Origin: Coriobacteriaceae bacterium
Lineage (GTDB): Bacteria; Actinomycetota; Coriobacteriia; Coriobacteriales; Coriobacteriaceae
Direction: 5' to 3'
Assembly: GCA_015062655.1 (NCBI GenBank)
Contig: SUUG01000018.1
Location: 124,001 to 188,000, forward strand
Length of the DNA stretch: 64,000 bases
The translations under genes were made by a program, and so were the position numbers. Shown piece after piece: positions 31,853 through 41,253 of the stretch; within the stretch, counting starts at the first letter, position 1; the number at the start of each line of letters is the position of its first letter. The notes under the pieces were generated by a model. The model was given only the letters and a program-made list of their open reading frames with translations. It had not been told where the DNA came from and did not search any database.

Positions 31853-34777
31853 ATGAGAAGTGTTCGTCATGCTGGCTTCCCCGGGGCGAAAGCGCTTGCC
31901 ATCGCCCTCGCGGTCCTGGCGCTGGTCGGGCCGCCGGCGGCCCGGGCTGCGGACGGGGGCGGCACGACCTACTACGTCTCGACCCGAAGCGGCGACGACG
32001 CCAACGCGGGCACCGACCAGGCGCATCCCTGGAAGACCCTCGACAAGGTCAACGAGATCGCCCACGGCCTCGGACCGGGCGACTCCGTCCTGCTGGAGCG
32101 CGGCTCCGTCTTCAGCGACCAGTGCCTGCATATCAAGGACACCTCCGGCAGCGCCGACGCGCCGATCACCATCGGGTCATACGGCGACGAGTCCCTCGGC
32201 CGCCCGGTCATCGCCGCGAACGGCGTCGCCGCGAGCCAGTGGCAGCAGGACTACCGCGGCAACATCGGAAACCACAAGAACCGCGGCACGGTCTCGACCG
32301 CCCTGCTGCTGAAGGACGTCTCCCACATCACCGTCCGAGGCATAGAGATCACCAACGACGACCCCGCCGTCAACGACCCCATCGCGAGCTGGAGCTGGAC
32401 CGACGCGCCCGACGCAGACGGGACGTCCCTCGACCGCAGCGCCGATCGCATGGATCGCACCGGCGTGGCGGGCATCGCCGACAACGGGTCCACCATGAGC
32501 CACGTGACCCTCGACGACCTCTACATCCACGATGTGGACGGCAACATCTACGACAAGCACATGGCGAACGGCGGCATCTACTTCATGGCCCACCTCCCCC
32601 GCGAGCGCGGGAGCGAGGCCGATGACGCCTACCTCCAGTCCCACGTCTCGCGCTTCGACGGCATCACGATCAAGAACAGCACGGTCGCCGACGTGGACCG
32701 GTGGGGCATCGCCGTGGGCTACACGGCCTTCCTCCGCTATATCGACGCCGGGAACTACGGCGACGGCCAGATCGACGACGCCCTCATCGCGAAGTACGGA
32801 TCGACCAACGTGCGCATCGAGAACAACTACGTCACCGGTGCGGGCGGCGACGCGATCACCGTCATGTACTGCGATCGCCCCGAGATCGTCTCCAACGTGG
32901 GCGACGGGGTCGCGAAGCACATCAACACCCAGGACTACACCGAGCCCGGATCCTACGGCGGGCGCGTGGCGGCCGGCATCTGGCCGTGGCGCTGCAAGGA
33001 CGCCCGCTTCGAGCGCAACGAGATGTACCGCACGCTCAACAACGACCATGGCAACGGCGACGGGCAGCCCTGGGACGCCGACTACGGCGACGGGACCCTC
33101 TACCAGTACAACTACTCCGCGGGGAACAGCTTCGCCACGATCATGGTCTGCAACCCGAAGGCCGTGAACACGACCTTCCGCTACAACATCGCCCAGAACG
33201 ACAACGGGGCGCTCGACCTGCCCGCGAACGGCCCGAACACGCACATCTACAACAACACCTTCTACCTCCCCACGGGCGCCGAACCCGTGGTGGGACGCTC
33301 GGACGGGCCCGGCACCATCGAGAACAACATCTTCATCAACGCCGGGGCGAAGCGCGACGGCCAGTGGAACCCGAAGAACAAGCGCCAGTCGTTCAACAAC
33401 AACCTCTATGTGAACTACGCGAACGCTCCGGAATCCGACACGCGGGCGCTTCGCGTCGACGATGCGACCGCGGTGCTTGAGGACGCCGGGAGCGGACCTG
33501 CGGCCGCGAGCGCGTCCCATGCCGTGCACGACCGCGCCGGGGCCGCGTTCGAGGGGTACCGGCCCGTCGACGGATCGGCCGCGATCGGGGCGGGCGCGAG
33601 CATCTCCGATGCGAACGGCTACGCCGTCGAGCACGACTTCTTCGGCACGCCGGTGGGAGCCGCCTCCGTCGACCTGGGCGCGGTCCAGGCGCGGGATGCG
33701 GCCTCGCTCGCGGACGCGCACTACGAGACCGGGCGCGAGGGCGGCCGCCGCACGATCCTCGTCCCCTTCACGCAAAACGCGCCGACCACCGCGGCCGAGC
33801 TGCTCGGCCACGTGACCCCGGGGACGGGCACCCGGGCACGGGTGCTGCGCGGCGGGACGGCGATCGCCGACGACGAACCCGTCCGCGAGGGGGACGTCCT
33901 GTCCCTCACGAAGGCGGGGGCCGACGGCGTCGACTTCGAGATCGTCCCGAAGACGAGCTGGAGCTGGGTCGACGACTTCACCCTCGACCGTCAGGGCCCC
34001 ATCTGGCATGGCCAGGTGCAGGATGCCGACGGGACCTGGTCGGATATCGCCGACATCGACCCGGTCTACCCCAACTGGGCGCACAACACCTTCTACGGCC
34101 CAGGCGTCGACTACGCCGACCATACCCTCCCCGCCGATCGCAGCGGTATCCACGGACTGCTCAGCGACGATCCGAAGACCGCGGGCGCCACGGCAATGAG
34201 CTGGCAGGCCCCGAAAGACGGGACCGTGAGGCTCTCCCTGCCCGAAGACGAGCCCTATCTGCGCCAGGCCGGCAACGCCGGGGCGGTGACGCTCTCGGTG
34301 TACCGCAACGGGGAGCTGCTGCACTCCGCCGTGATCGAGGACTCGCTCAAGCGCTCTGATGAGTTCGCGGCATGGCTCGAAGACGGCGGCCTCATTGACG
34401 TCGCCGACGGCGACTGGGTGCGCGTGACCCTCGAGGCGGCCCCGGGCACCACCAAGCCCTCCGTGCACGTCAGCCCCACGATCGCCTACCAGGATCCCGA
34501 ACCCACAGGACCCGCCGATCCCGAGCAGCCGGGAACGGGCCCGGAGAAGCCGGGCGATGGGGCCGGCCGGGAAACCGGCGGCGCGGGCTCCGCGAACGGC
34601 GGTGCGCCGTCCGATGCGAAGCAGCCCGGCGCACCGAAGCCCAAGAGGGCCCCGGCGCGGGCCCTCCCCAAGACCGGCTCGCTCGTCTCGGGCATCGTGC
34701 TGCTCTCCATGTCGGCCTCGGTGGCATGCATCGCGACGAGCCTTGCGATCCACCGGTCCCGCAGGAACGAACGGTAG
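31853..34777 (+). CDS. LPXTG-anchored right-handed beta-helix surface protein
   Basis: This 974-residue protein has a signal peptide (KALAIALAVLALVGPPAARA, cleavage near residue 33). A long region (about 45-620) follows with the Asn-rich coil pattern of parallel beta-helix proteins, for example NVRIENNYVTGAGGDAITV and TFRYNIAQNDNGALDL. A second region (about 650-900) is rich in beta strands, and a Pro/Gly linker leads to the sorting signal LPKTG at 938-942, a membrane helix and a basic end. It begins TTYYVSTRSGDDANAG, as in polysaccharide lyase-like and glycan-binding beta-helix proteins. It is probably covalently attached to the wall by sortase. Enzymatic activity is not proven. No sortase gene lies in the window. 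Confidence 0.88.
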   Translation: MRSVRHAGFPGAKALAIALAVLALVGPPAARAADGGGTTYYVSTRSGDDANAGTDQAHPWKTLDKVNEIAHGLGPGDSVLLERGSVFSDQCLHIKDTSGSADAPITIGSYGDESLGRPVIAANGVAASQWQQDYRGNIGNHKNRGTVSTALLLKDVSHITVRGIEITNDDPAVNDPIASWSWTDAPDADGTSLDRSADRMDRTGVAGIADNGSTMSHVTLDDLYIHDVDGNIYDKHMANGGIYFMAHLPRERGSEADDAYLQSHVSRFDGITIKNSTVADVDRWGIAVGYTAFLRYIDAGNYGDGQIDDALIAKYGSTNVRIENNYVTGAGGDAITVMYCDRPEIVSNVGDGVAKHINTQDYTEPGSYGGRVAAGIWPWRCKDARFERNEMYRTLNNDHGNGDGQPWDADYGDGTLYQYNYSAGNSFATIMVCNPKAVNTTFRYNIAQNDNGALDLPANGPNTHIYNNTFYLPTGAEPVVGRSDGPGTIENNIFINAGAKRDGQWNPKNKRQSFNNNLYVNYANAPESDTRALRVDDATAVLEDAGSGPAAASASHAVHDRAGAAFEGYRPVDGSAAIGAGASISDANGYAVEHDFFGTPVGAASVDLGAVQARDAASLADAHYETGREGGRRTILVPFTQNAPTTAAELLGHVTPGTGTRARVLRGGTAIADDEPVREGDVLSLTKAGADGVDFEIVPKTSWSWVDDFTLDRQGPIWHGQVQDADGTWSDIADIDPVYPNWAHNTFYGPGVDYADHTLPADRSGIHGLLSDDPKTAGATAMSWQAPKDGTVRLSLPEDEPYLRQAGNAGAVTLSVYRNGELLHSAVIEDSLKRSDEFAAWLEDGGLIDVADGDWVRVTLEAAPGTTKPSVHVSPTIAYQDPEPTGPADPEQPGTGPEKPGDGAGRETGGAGSANGGAPSDAKQPGAPKPKRAPARALPKTGSLVSGIVLLSMSASVACIATSLAIHRSRRNER

Positions 34778-34888
34778 CGAGATGACCCCGGCCGCGTCGT
34801 GACCGACGCGGCCCCACCCGGACCGCCCGCAGCCCGCGCACCCCCGCCGGGCCGCGGGCGGTTCCCCTTCGACGTGAAAGGCCCTCCC

Positions 34889-35725
34889 ATGACCCGCCCC
34901 AAACGGCGCGCGCCCCTCGTCGGCGCGCTCATCGCCGCCGTGGTCGCATCCGCGCTCCTCCTCGCCCTCTCGCCCGCCTTGACCGGCACGGCCCCGTCGG
35001 CGGGCCGGGGATCGGACGGGGGCGGGCAGCGGGCGGAGAGCCGCCCCGAACGGAATGGGGAGTCGGATGGCGCCCCTGCCCTCTCCCTCGGCGGCGAGCC
35101 CATCGATGAGACCGCCCTCATCCGTGAGATCCGCGCCCAGCAGGGGGCCGCATCGGCGCACTTCCTCAAGACGAGCGGCGTCAACCCTGCGAAAAACGGC
35201 TGGCGGGTGCTGGACACCGGGGACGACCCCGCCGGCTGGATCGCGCAGGAGGCCGTATCCTCCCTCGCTCGCCGGAAGGCGGCGCTCTCGATCGCCCAGG
35301 ACGCCGGGCTCATGGACGACGCGTCGCTTGCCGGCACGGCCGCGCGCATGGACGCGCGCAACCGCGAGCTCGCCGAGGCGCGGGGGCGCGGCGAGGTTGC
35401 GGTCGGCAAGACCTCGTACGACATCGACTCCTGGATACCCTACGAGCTCGCCGCGATCGAGGCAGCCTACGAGCAGGACCCCTCGAACCCCGGCATGGAT
35501 CCGACCGACCGGGAGATCGAGGCGTACTGGGAGGCGCACGATTGGACGGTCGAGGGGCACGAGGGGAAGGCGCCCCTCTCGAGCGTTCGGGCCAACGTGC
35601 GCGCCGCGCTCCTGCGCGAGCGCTACCGGGACCTCGTGGACGCGCGGACGCAGTCCCTCCTCGACGCCGCCAACATCCCCTGGGACGCGCTCGCCGACTT
35701 CGCCCGCGCGCAGCTGGCGGGATAA
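34889..35725 (+). CDS. Membrane-anchored SurA/PrsA-N-like foldase chaperone homologue
   Basis: The 278-residue protein has an N-terminal membrane anchor (PLVGALIAAVVASALLLAL), a disordered linker to about residue 65, and a helical region resembling the chaperone part of SurA/PrsA-type peptidyl-prolyl isomerases (LIREIRAQQGAASAHFLK and EIEAYWEAHDWTVEG). I see no parvulin catalytic domain. It directly follows the beta-helix surface-protein gene (111 bp) on the same strand, which suggests that it helps fold or export that protein. An upstream in-frame extension of 30 codons lacks a good start. The ribosome site (AAAGG) is weak, so the start is uncertain. Confidence 0.65.
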   Translation: MTRPKRRAPLVGALIAAVVASALLLALSPALTGTAPSAGRGSDGGGQRAESRPERNGESDGAPALSLGGEPIDETALIREIRAQQGAASAHFLKTSGVNPAKNGWRVLDTGDDPAGWIAQEAVSSLARRKAALSIAQDAGLMDDASLAGTAARMDARNRELAEARGRGEVAVGKTSYDIDSWIPYELAAIEAAYEQDPSNPGMDPTDREIEAYWEAHDWTVEGHEGKAPLSSVRANVRAALLRERYRDLVDARTQSLLDAANIPWDALADFARAQLAG

Positions 35726-35806
35726 GACGCTGGAATCGGCGCCCGCGGACGGGACGCGGCACGGGCGGGCGTGAGGGCCGGGAGGGTCTGAAGCGCGGCC
35801 CGCATT

Positions 35807-35972
35807 CGAGTTGCGTTTTTTACCTTTGTGCATGGTTTTTTGAAACAACCTTGCGGCTCTGCACCCCGACGTGCAGAGCCGCACATTTTACAACCGCATC
35901 TACCTGCGGATGTTTTCTCTCTACTCAGGGTGGGGAAATCCCGCCATGCAAATCCGAAAGAAACGCAACTCG
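35807..35972. repeat. Intergenic inverted-repeat element E (family 2, forward)
   Basis: The outer arms start CGAGTTGCGTTT on both sides (35807-35818 and the complement ending 35972), with further pairing around GCATGG. The inner hairpin is perfect: GCGGCTCTGCAC at 35853-35864 with GTGCAGAGCCGC at 35871-35882. It is in the same orientation as element D, with the surface-protein module between them. It lies in the convergent gap after the foldase-like gene and pcrA; the rest of 35726-36165 shows nothing. Confidence 0.8.
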
Positions 35973-36165
35973 GATACCCCGGACGGCGGCCTGAAAAAGG
36001 GCCGCGGCCCCGAGAGACCCGATCCGGCCCGGCGAGGACAGGCGGCGCGGCGCGCACCGACGGCTCCCCGGGAGACGACGGGGGCGGTGGAGGCGGATGG
36101 CGCGGCCCGCACGCACCGGCCCGCGCGCGCGAACCGCACCCGCCGCCGCGGGCCGCGCCGACGCC

Positions 36166-38673
36166 CTACCCCAGCTTCACGATCGGCGCGAACCCCTTCA
36201 TGAGCTTCTTGATCTGGCCCGTCTTCTCGAACTGGACCTCGATGATGTCGCCCTCGGCCGAGAGCACCTTGCCCGGACCGAAGGTCTTGTGACTCACGGC
36301 ATCGCCCGCGGCGAAGACCTCGGCCGCCTTCGCGGCGTCGGGACGGCGCTGCTCCACCGCCGGTGACACGGCGCGCCGGGCGCTCCTGCCCTGACCGCCC
36401 CCGAAGGTCGCCGGGCCGAGACCGGCGTCGGCCGCGATGCCGCGATGCCGCTGCGCCCCGCCCGCCGAGCGCGTGTACGAGCCGAAGACGCTCCCACCGT
36501 ACTCCGCGCCCGTGCCCGAGCCGAAGGTGCCGCGACGGTCGCCGCGCTTCTCCCAGCCCACACCCGAGAAACCTGAGGAGCCCACACCTGTGAACTCGAC
36601 GTCCTCGTCGGGGATCTCGTTCATGAACCGCGAGCGCGGGTTCGCCTGCGTTGACCCGTAGGTGCGGCGGGTGGCCGCGTAGGTGAGGAAGAGCCGCTTT
36701 CTGGCGCGGGTGATCGCGACGTAAGCGAGGCGGCGCTCCTCCTCGAGCTTGCCCGGGTCGTCGGCGGCCGCGAAGCCGGCCACGTGGGGGAAGATCCCCT
36801 CCTCCATGCCGGCCACGAAGACGGCAGGGAACTCGAGGCCCTTCGAGGAGTGGACCGTCATCATCGTGATCGCCGAGCTGCCGCCGGCGAGGGAATCGAG
36901 GTCCGACCTGAGCGCCAGCCACTCCATGAGGGCCGGCAGCGCCTGGCAGGCGAGCGGGCCGTAGGTGCGCTCGATCTCGGCCGCGACGAGCGAGGCGGGC
37001 GGCGTCTCCACCGGCGCCGCCGCCCCCGCCTCGGGGACGACCACGTCCTCGACGCCGGCCGCGCGCAGCTCCTCCAAGCTCTCGAGCGTGCCCTCGATGT
37101 CCTCGTGCGTCTCCTCGAACTCCGCCGCAACGCCCAGAAACTCCTGGATGTTCTCCATGCGGCCCTCGGACTCCATCGTGCCCTCAGCGCGGAAGGCCTG
37201 GATGAGGCCGGACGCCTCGACGATAGCGTCCACCACGTCTTTGAGCTCGCCGTCCATGCGGCGGCCGTCGCGCACGATCTTCACGAAGCCGGCGAGGGCG
37301 TTGCGCACCTTGGCGCTGAAGAGCCCCGTCTCGGCGGTGGCGATCTCGCATGCCTGGAAGAAGCTGCAGGCGTTCTCGCGCGCGAGGTTCTCGATCTTGG
37401 CCACCGACGTGGAGCCGATGCCGCGCCGCGGCGTGTTGATCACGCGCTTGACGCTCATCTCGTCGGCTGGGTTCACGACCATCTTGAGGTAGGCCATGAC
37501 GTCGCGGATCTCGGCGCGGTCGAAGAAGCGCGTGCCGCCGACGATGCGGTAGGGCACGCCGGCGCGCAGGAACATGTCCTCCAGGATGCGCGACTGGGCG
37601 TTCGTTCGGTAGAAGACCGCGATGTCCTCGTAGCTCATGCCGGCGCCGTGGAGCTTGTCGATCTCCCCGGCGATCCAGCGGCCCTCATCGCGCTCATCGG
37701 AGGCCTGGTAGGCGCGGATCTTCTCGCCGTCGCCGGCCGAGGTGAACAGGCGCTTGTCCTTGCGCTGGGAGTTGTGGCGCACCACGGCGTTGGCCGCCGA
37801 CAGGATGTGACCGGTGCTGCGGTAGTTCTGCTCGAGCTTGACGACCTTGGCCGCGGGGAAGTCCTTCTCGAAATCGAGGATGTTCGAGATGTCCGCGCCG
37901 CGCCAGCTGTAGATGGACTGGTCGTCGTCGCCCACGACCATGAGGTTTTGGTACTTGGCCGCGAGCAGGTTGGCGATCATGTACTGCACGTGGTTGGTGT
38001 CTTGGTACTCGTCCACCGAGATGTAGCGGAAGCGCTCCTGGTACTTCTCGAGGACCTCGGGACGGGAGCGCAGGAGCTCCAGCGTGCGCACGAGGAGGTC
38101 GTCGAAGTCCATGGCGTTCGCGGCCCGCAGGCGGCGCTCGAGCTCGAGGTAGACGCGGGCGGCCGCGCGGTCGCGGTCGCCCTCGGCCTGCCGGGACATC
38201 TCCTCCGGGCCGACCATGGCGTTCTTCGCCGCGGAGATCTTGGAGCGGATCATGTTGAGCGGGAAGGTCTTCTGGTCGAGGTCGAGCGCCTGCATGATGT
38301 CGCGGACCATGCGGCGGGAGTCGTCGTCATCGTAAATGGTGAACTGGCCGGTGTATCCCAGGAGGTCGGCGTCCTCGCGCAGCATCCGCACGCACATGGC
38401 GTGGAAGGTGCAGACCCACATGCCGCGGGTGGACGCGGGCAGGAGGTCGGCGAGGCGCTCGCGCATCTCGGCGGCGGCCTTGTTGGTGAAGGTGATGGCG
38501 AGGATGCGCCAGGGGGGGACGCCCTGGTCGGCCACGATGTGGGCGATGCGGTACGTGAGCACGCGGGTCTTGCCCGACCCGGCGCCGGCGAGGACGAGCA
38601 GCGGCCCCTCGGTGGCGAGGACGGCCTCGCGCTGGGCCGGGTTCAGTGAGTCGATGTCGAGGACGGCGGGCAT
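36166..38673 (-). CDS. pcrA: ATP-dependent DNA helicase PcrA/UvrD
   Basis: This 835-residue superfamily 1A helicase acts in nucleotide excision repair and replication-conflict resolution. Motifs are visible in order: LNPAQREAV (Q motif), AGAGSGKT (I), ITFTNKAA (Ia), VDEYQDTN (II), VGDDDQSIYSWRGA (III), EQNYRST (IV), MTVHSSKGLEFPAVF (V) and VAITRARKRL (VI). A Gly-rich linker (about 690-770) leads to the C-terminal Tudor-like RNA-polymerase-binding segment VSHKTFGPGKVLSAEG. The ATG at 38673 is preceded by AGAGGT; an upstream frame extension of 36 codons is rejected. Confidence 0.95.
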   Translation of the reverse strand: MPAVLDIDSLNPAQREAVLATEGPLLVLAGAGSGKTRVLTYRIAHIVADQGVPPWRILAITFTNKAAAEMRERLADLLPASTRGMWVCTFHAMCVRMLREDADLLGYTGQFTIYDDDDSRRMVRDIMQALDLDQKTFPLNMIRSKISAAKNAMVGPEEMSRQAEGDRDRAAARVYLELERRLRAANAMDFDDLLVRTLELLRSRPEVLEKYQERFRYISVDEYQDTNHVQYMIANLLAAKYQNLMVVGDDDQSIYSWRGADISNILDFEKDFPAAKVVKLEQNYRSTGHILSAANAVVRHNSQRKDKRLFTSAGDGEKIRAYQASDERDEGRWIAGEIDKLHGAGMSYEDIAVFYRTNAQSRILEDMFLRAGVPYRIVGGTRFFDRAEIRDVMAYLKMVVNPADEMSVKRVINTPRRGIGSTSVAKIENLARENACSFFQACEIATAETGLFSAKVRNALAGFVKIVRDGRRMDGELKDVVDAIVEASGLIQAFRAEGTMESEGRMENIQEFLGVAAEFEETHEDIEGTLESLEELRAAGVEDVVVPEAGAAAPVETPPASLVAAEIERTYGPLACQALPALMEWLALRSDLDSLAGGSSAITMMTVHSSKGLEFPAVFVAGMEEGIFPHVAGFAAADDPGKLEEERRLAYVAITRARKRLFLTYAATRRTYGSTQANPRSRFMNEIPDEDVEFTGVGSSGFSGVGWEKRGDRRGTFGSGTGAEYGGSVFGSYTRSAGGAQRHRGIAADAGLGPATFGGGQGRSARRAVSPAVEQRRPDAAKAAEVFAAGDAVSHKTFGPGKVLSAEGDIIEVQFEKTGQIKKLMKGFAPIVKLG

Positions 38674-38908
38674 GGGGGACCTCTCTTGCAGGCGGTGTGC
38701 TGACGGCGGGCGACGCGGGCGGGCTGCCGTGCCCCATAGGGGGCAGGGGCCGACGCGTTCAAGGCTACCTAGTATAACCACGCGCGCGGACGAAGATGCG
38801 AAGCGCGTATGGGGGTGGCGCGCGAGGGCGGCCGCGATGGGGTGTGCGCCCGGGACGGAGCGCGGCGGCGGCCAGTTGGAGCGTTCACCCGGGGCTCAGC
38901 CCAGTGGT

Positions 38909-39072
38909 CAGTTGCGTTTTTGACGGCTGTGCACCCCACAGCGGGAAGACGCTGAGTATGGTTTGCGTTTCCGCAGGTCACAGCAGTTGCAAAACACTCG
39001 GCTATGCACCTCGAGGTGCATAGCCGCACGTTTGTTTGAGAAATCCATGCAAAGGCGTCAAAAACGCAACTG
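38909..39072. repeat. Intergenic inverted-repeat element F (family 2, reverse)
   Basis: The outer arms match perfectly for 17 bp (CAGTTGCGTTTTTGACG and its complement ending at 39072), then partly. The inner hairpin 38999-39026 is a perfect 28-bp palindrome (CGGCTATGCACC with its complement, centred on CTCGAG). Relative to D and E the element is inverted. It lies between rsgA and pcrA, which are transcribed in the same direction. In 38674-38908 and 39073-39400 I see no gene, only GC-rich sequence. Confidence 0.8.
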
Positions 39073-39400
39073 GGCTGAGGAGGACTGCGCGGGAACCGCG
39101 AGTTCGAGGCGGCCCCTCTGCCCGCAGGGCCCGAGACGACCGTCGAGGGGCCGTCGCCGGCAGGCGGGGGCGTGCGCGGTGGCGCGGCGCCACGCCCGCG
39201 CCCGGACGTTCCGCCAGGCCCACCGATCGACCGTCCGCCACGCCCACGCCACGGACAGCGGCGCCGCAAGAGGCGCCTGATGGGCAAGCGAGCGCCGCAG
39301 GCGGGCACCCGGAGACGTGCGGGCTGGGACCCTCACCCTGCACGCGCACCCCCACCGCGAGCGGGCGCCCGATGCGCCCGGCCGCCGGCCCGCATCTGCC

Positions 39401-40480
39401 TCAGCGCCGGCCCTTGTTCCGCATCATGGCCCGGCGCCCCGCCTTGCCGTCCCGGCTCGCGCCCCGCTCGGCCTCACGTGCGAGCCGGGCGTCCTGCCGA
39501 AGCTCGGTGCGGCGCGCCTCGCGTTGCATCCGCTCGTAGCGGTCAAGGGCCGCGACGTCCACGATCCCGTCCTCCACCGCCCGTATGACCGCGCACCCCG
39601 GCTCGGACGTGTGCGTGCAGTTCGAGAACCGGCAGGCGGCGGCGAGCTCGGCGATGTCGGGGAAGACGCGGTCGATGGAGTCGGGATCGGGCGCGGCGCC
39701 GATGGCGCGGATGCCGGGGTTGTCGATCACGACCAGGCGCTCACCGGAGATGAGGTGCCGCCCCGTCGTGGTGTGGCGCCCCTTGTGGTCCGACTCGCGC
39801 ACCTGCTGCACGCGCTGGCTCGTCCCGAGCATGAGGTTGGTCAGCGTCGACTTCCCGCCGCCGGAACGGCCGAGGAGGATCGCCGTGGCGCCGTCGGGCA
39901 GATCCCGCAGGAGGGCCTGGACGGAACCGGGATCCCGGTCGGAGGTGACGCGGACGTTCCCGAAACGGCGCTCGAGCTCGCCTGCGAGGGGCCCGGGGAC
40001 CTCCGGACCGACGAGATCGGCCTTCGTGAGGACGATCCACGGCTCGATTCCCGCGGAGAGCGCGATGGCGACGAGGCGCTCGATCCGCCCGAGCGACGGC
40101 TCGGGCACCAGGGGCTCGACGACGAGGGCGACGTCGACGTTCGCGGCGATGCGCTGGCGCACCGAGTCCCGCGAGACCGAGGGGCGCTCGAGCAGGGAGC
40201 GGCGCGGCAGGATGCGGCGGACGGCTCCCTCCCGGTCGAGAACCACCCAATCCCCCACCACCGGCGGCCACTCCTCCTGGTCGCGGGCATGGCGCGGATC
40301 GGAGAGCCCGACCTTCGCCACATCGCCGGGCGCACCCTGCGGGGAGGCCGCCATGACGTCGAACGCCCCGCGATGGACCCCCGACACGCGCGCGAGCGCG
40401 AGCTCGGCACCGGAAAGCGCGGCCTCGGCCCTCATCAGCGCATCCCAGCGCTCATCCCATCCCATGACAGGCATCTGCAT
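39401..40480 (-). CDS. rsgA: Ribosome small subunit-dependent GTPase RsgA
   Basis: This 359-residue circularly permuted GTPase checks late 30S assembly. The order is OB fold, then G4 (LTKADLV), G1 (GRSGGGKSTLTN), G2/G3 (HTTTGRHL, DNPGIR), then the zinc knuckle CRFSNCTHTSEPGC. It ends in a basic tail (RRAMMRNKGRR). The start lies five bases after the stop of an ABC permease gene, with three possible ATG codons within six residues (40480, 40474, 40465). G-rich sequence precedes the first. Its link to the exporter is operon position only. Confidence 0.93.
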   Translation of the reverse strand: MQMPVMGWDERWDALMRAEAALSGAELALARVSGVHRGAFDVMAASPQGAPGDVAKVGLSDPRHARDQEEWPPVVGDWVVLDREGAVRRILPRRSLLERPSVSRDSVRQRIAANVDVALVVEPLVPEPSLGRIERLVAIALSAGIEPWIVLTKADLVGPEVPGPLAGELERRFGNVRVTSDRDPGSVQALLRDLPDGATAILLGRSGGGKSTLTNLMLGTSQRVQQVRESDHKGRHTTTGRHLISGERLVVIDNPGIRAIGAAPDPDSIDRVFPDIAELAAACRFSNCTHTSEPGCAVIRAVEDGIVDVAALDRYERMQREARRTELRQDARLAREAERGASRDGKAGRRAMMRNKGRR

Positions 40481-40485
40481 CCCCC

Positions 40486-41253
40486 CTACGGCATGACCGC
40501 GCGCTGGCCGGCGCGGAAGCGGGCGACGGCGACGCGGACCGCGACCAGCCCGACCGCCGCCCAGACACCGGCGACGGCGAGGTCGAGGGCGGCGGCCGGC
40601 GCGATCGGCGCGGCCGCCTGGAGCGCCTGGATCAGCCGGGACATCGGCACGGCCGCGGCCACTGTCTGGAACCATGCGGGGGTGCTGGCCAGCGGCACGA
40701 TGACGCCGCAGAGCACCGGCAGGAACACGCCGAGCACGGTCGCCCCCAGATAGGGGTCGGGCAGGCCGACGCCGATCCCGGCGGCGAACACCCCCATGAG
40801 GAACCCGCAGGCGATGACCGCGGGCACCGCCGCGCACGCGACGAGAAACAAAGACAGGCCCGCTCCCCCGGACAGCGCAAGGACCGCGCCGAGGCCGATC
40901 AGGGCGGTGACGAGCCCCAGGAGGGTCGGCATGAACGCGACGGAGAGCCAATACACGGGATCGACGCGGCGCCGGGTGTGGACCTCGGCGAAGATGCCGA
41001 GCATGCGGTCGGAGGCAACCGCGCCCACGACCCCGCCCGCGATCGAGACGCCGAGCGCCACCAAGGCCGCGGCGTAGCCGGTCGCGACCAGGTCGGGCGA
41101 GGAGAGGTCGGTGCCCATCACGATATCGAAGGCGATGTCGAGCACGGGCAGGATGACGAGGGTGGTCAGCGCGGTGCCCACCGACGCGAACGCGATCGAG
41201 GAGGACCACCCCACGCGGACGGCGGCCGCGAACCTCACCAACGGGCCCCTCAT
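40486..41253 (-). CDS. ABC-2 type exporter permease, second subunit
   Basis: This 255-residue membrane protein has six hydrophobic segments and ABC-2 family character (GVFLPVLCGVIVPLASTPAWFQTVAAAVPMSRLIQAL is the typical segment before the last helices). It pairs with the permease encoded immediately upstream (stop and start abut) and the ATPase before that. The substrate is unknown; drugs, lipids or peptides are possible. Confidence 0.85.
   Translation of the reverse strand: MRGPLVRFAAAVRVGWSSSIAFASVGTALTTLVILPVLDIAFDIVMGTDLSSPDLVATGYAAALVALGVSIAGGVVGAVASDRMLGIFAEVHTRRRVDPVYWLSVAFMPTLLGLVTALIGLGAVLALSGGAGLSLFLVACAAVPAVIACGFLMGVFAAGIGVGLPDPYLGATVLGVFLPVLCGVIVPLASTPAWFQTVAAAVPMSRLIQALQAAAPIAPAAALDLAVAGVWAAVGLVAVRVAVARFRAGQRAVMP

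Noticed and set aside
32177..35884. 1235-codon open frame opposite the beta-helix surface-protein gene
   Set aside because: It is an antisense shadow: composition is Val/Gly/Asp/Arg-rich, no domain is visible, and the plus-strand gene has a signal peptide, folding pattern and LPKTG anchor.
31500..39072. CRISPR-like repeats
   Set aside because: The three elements are kilobases apart with genes between, and internally they are inverted rather than regularly spaced direct repeats.
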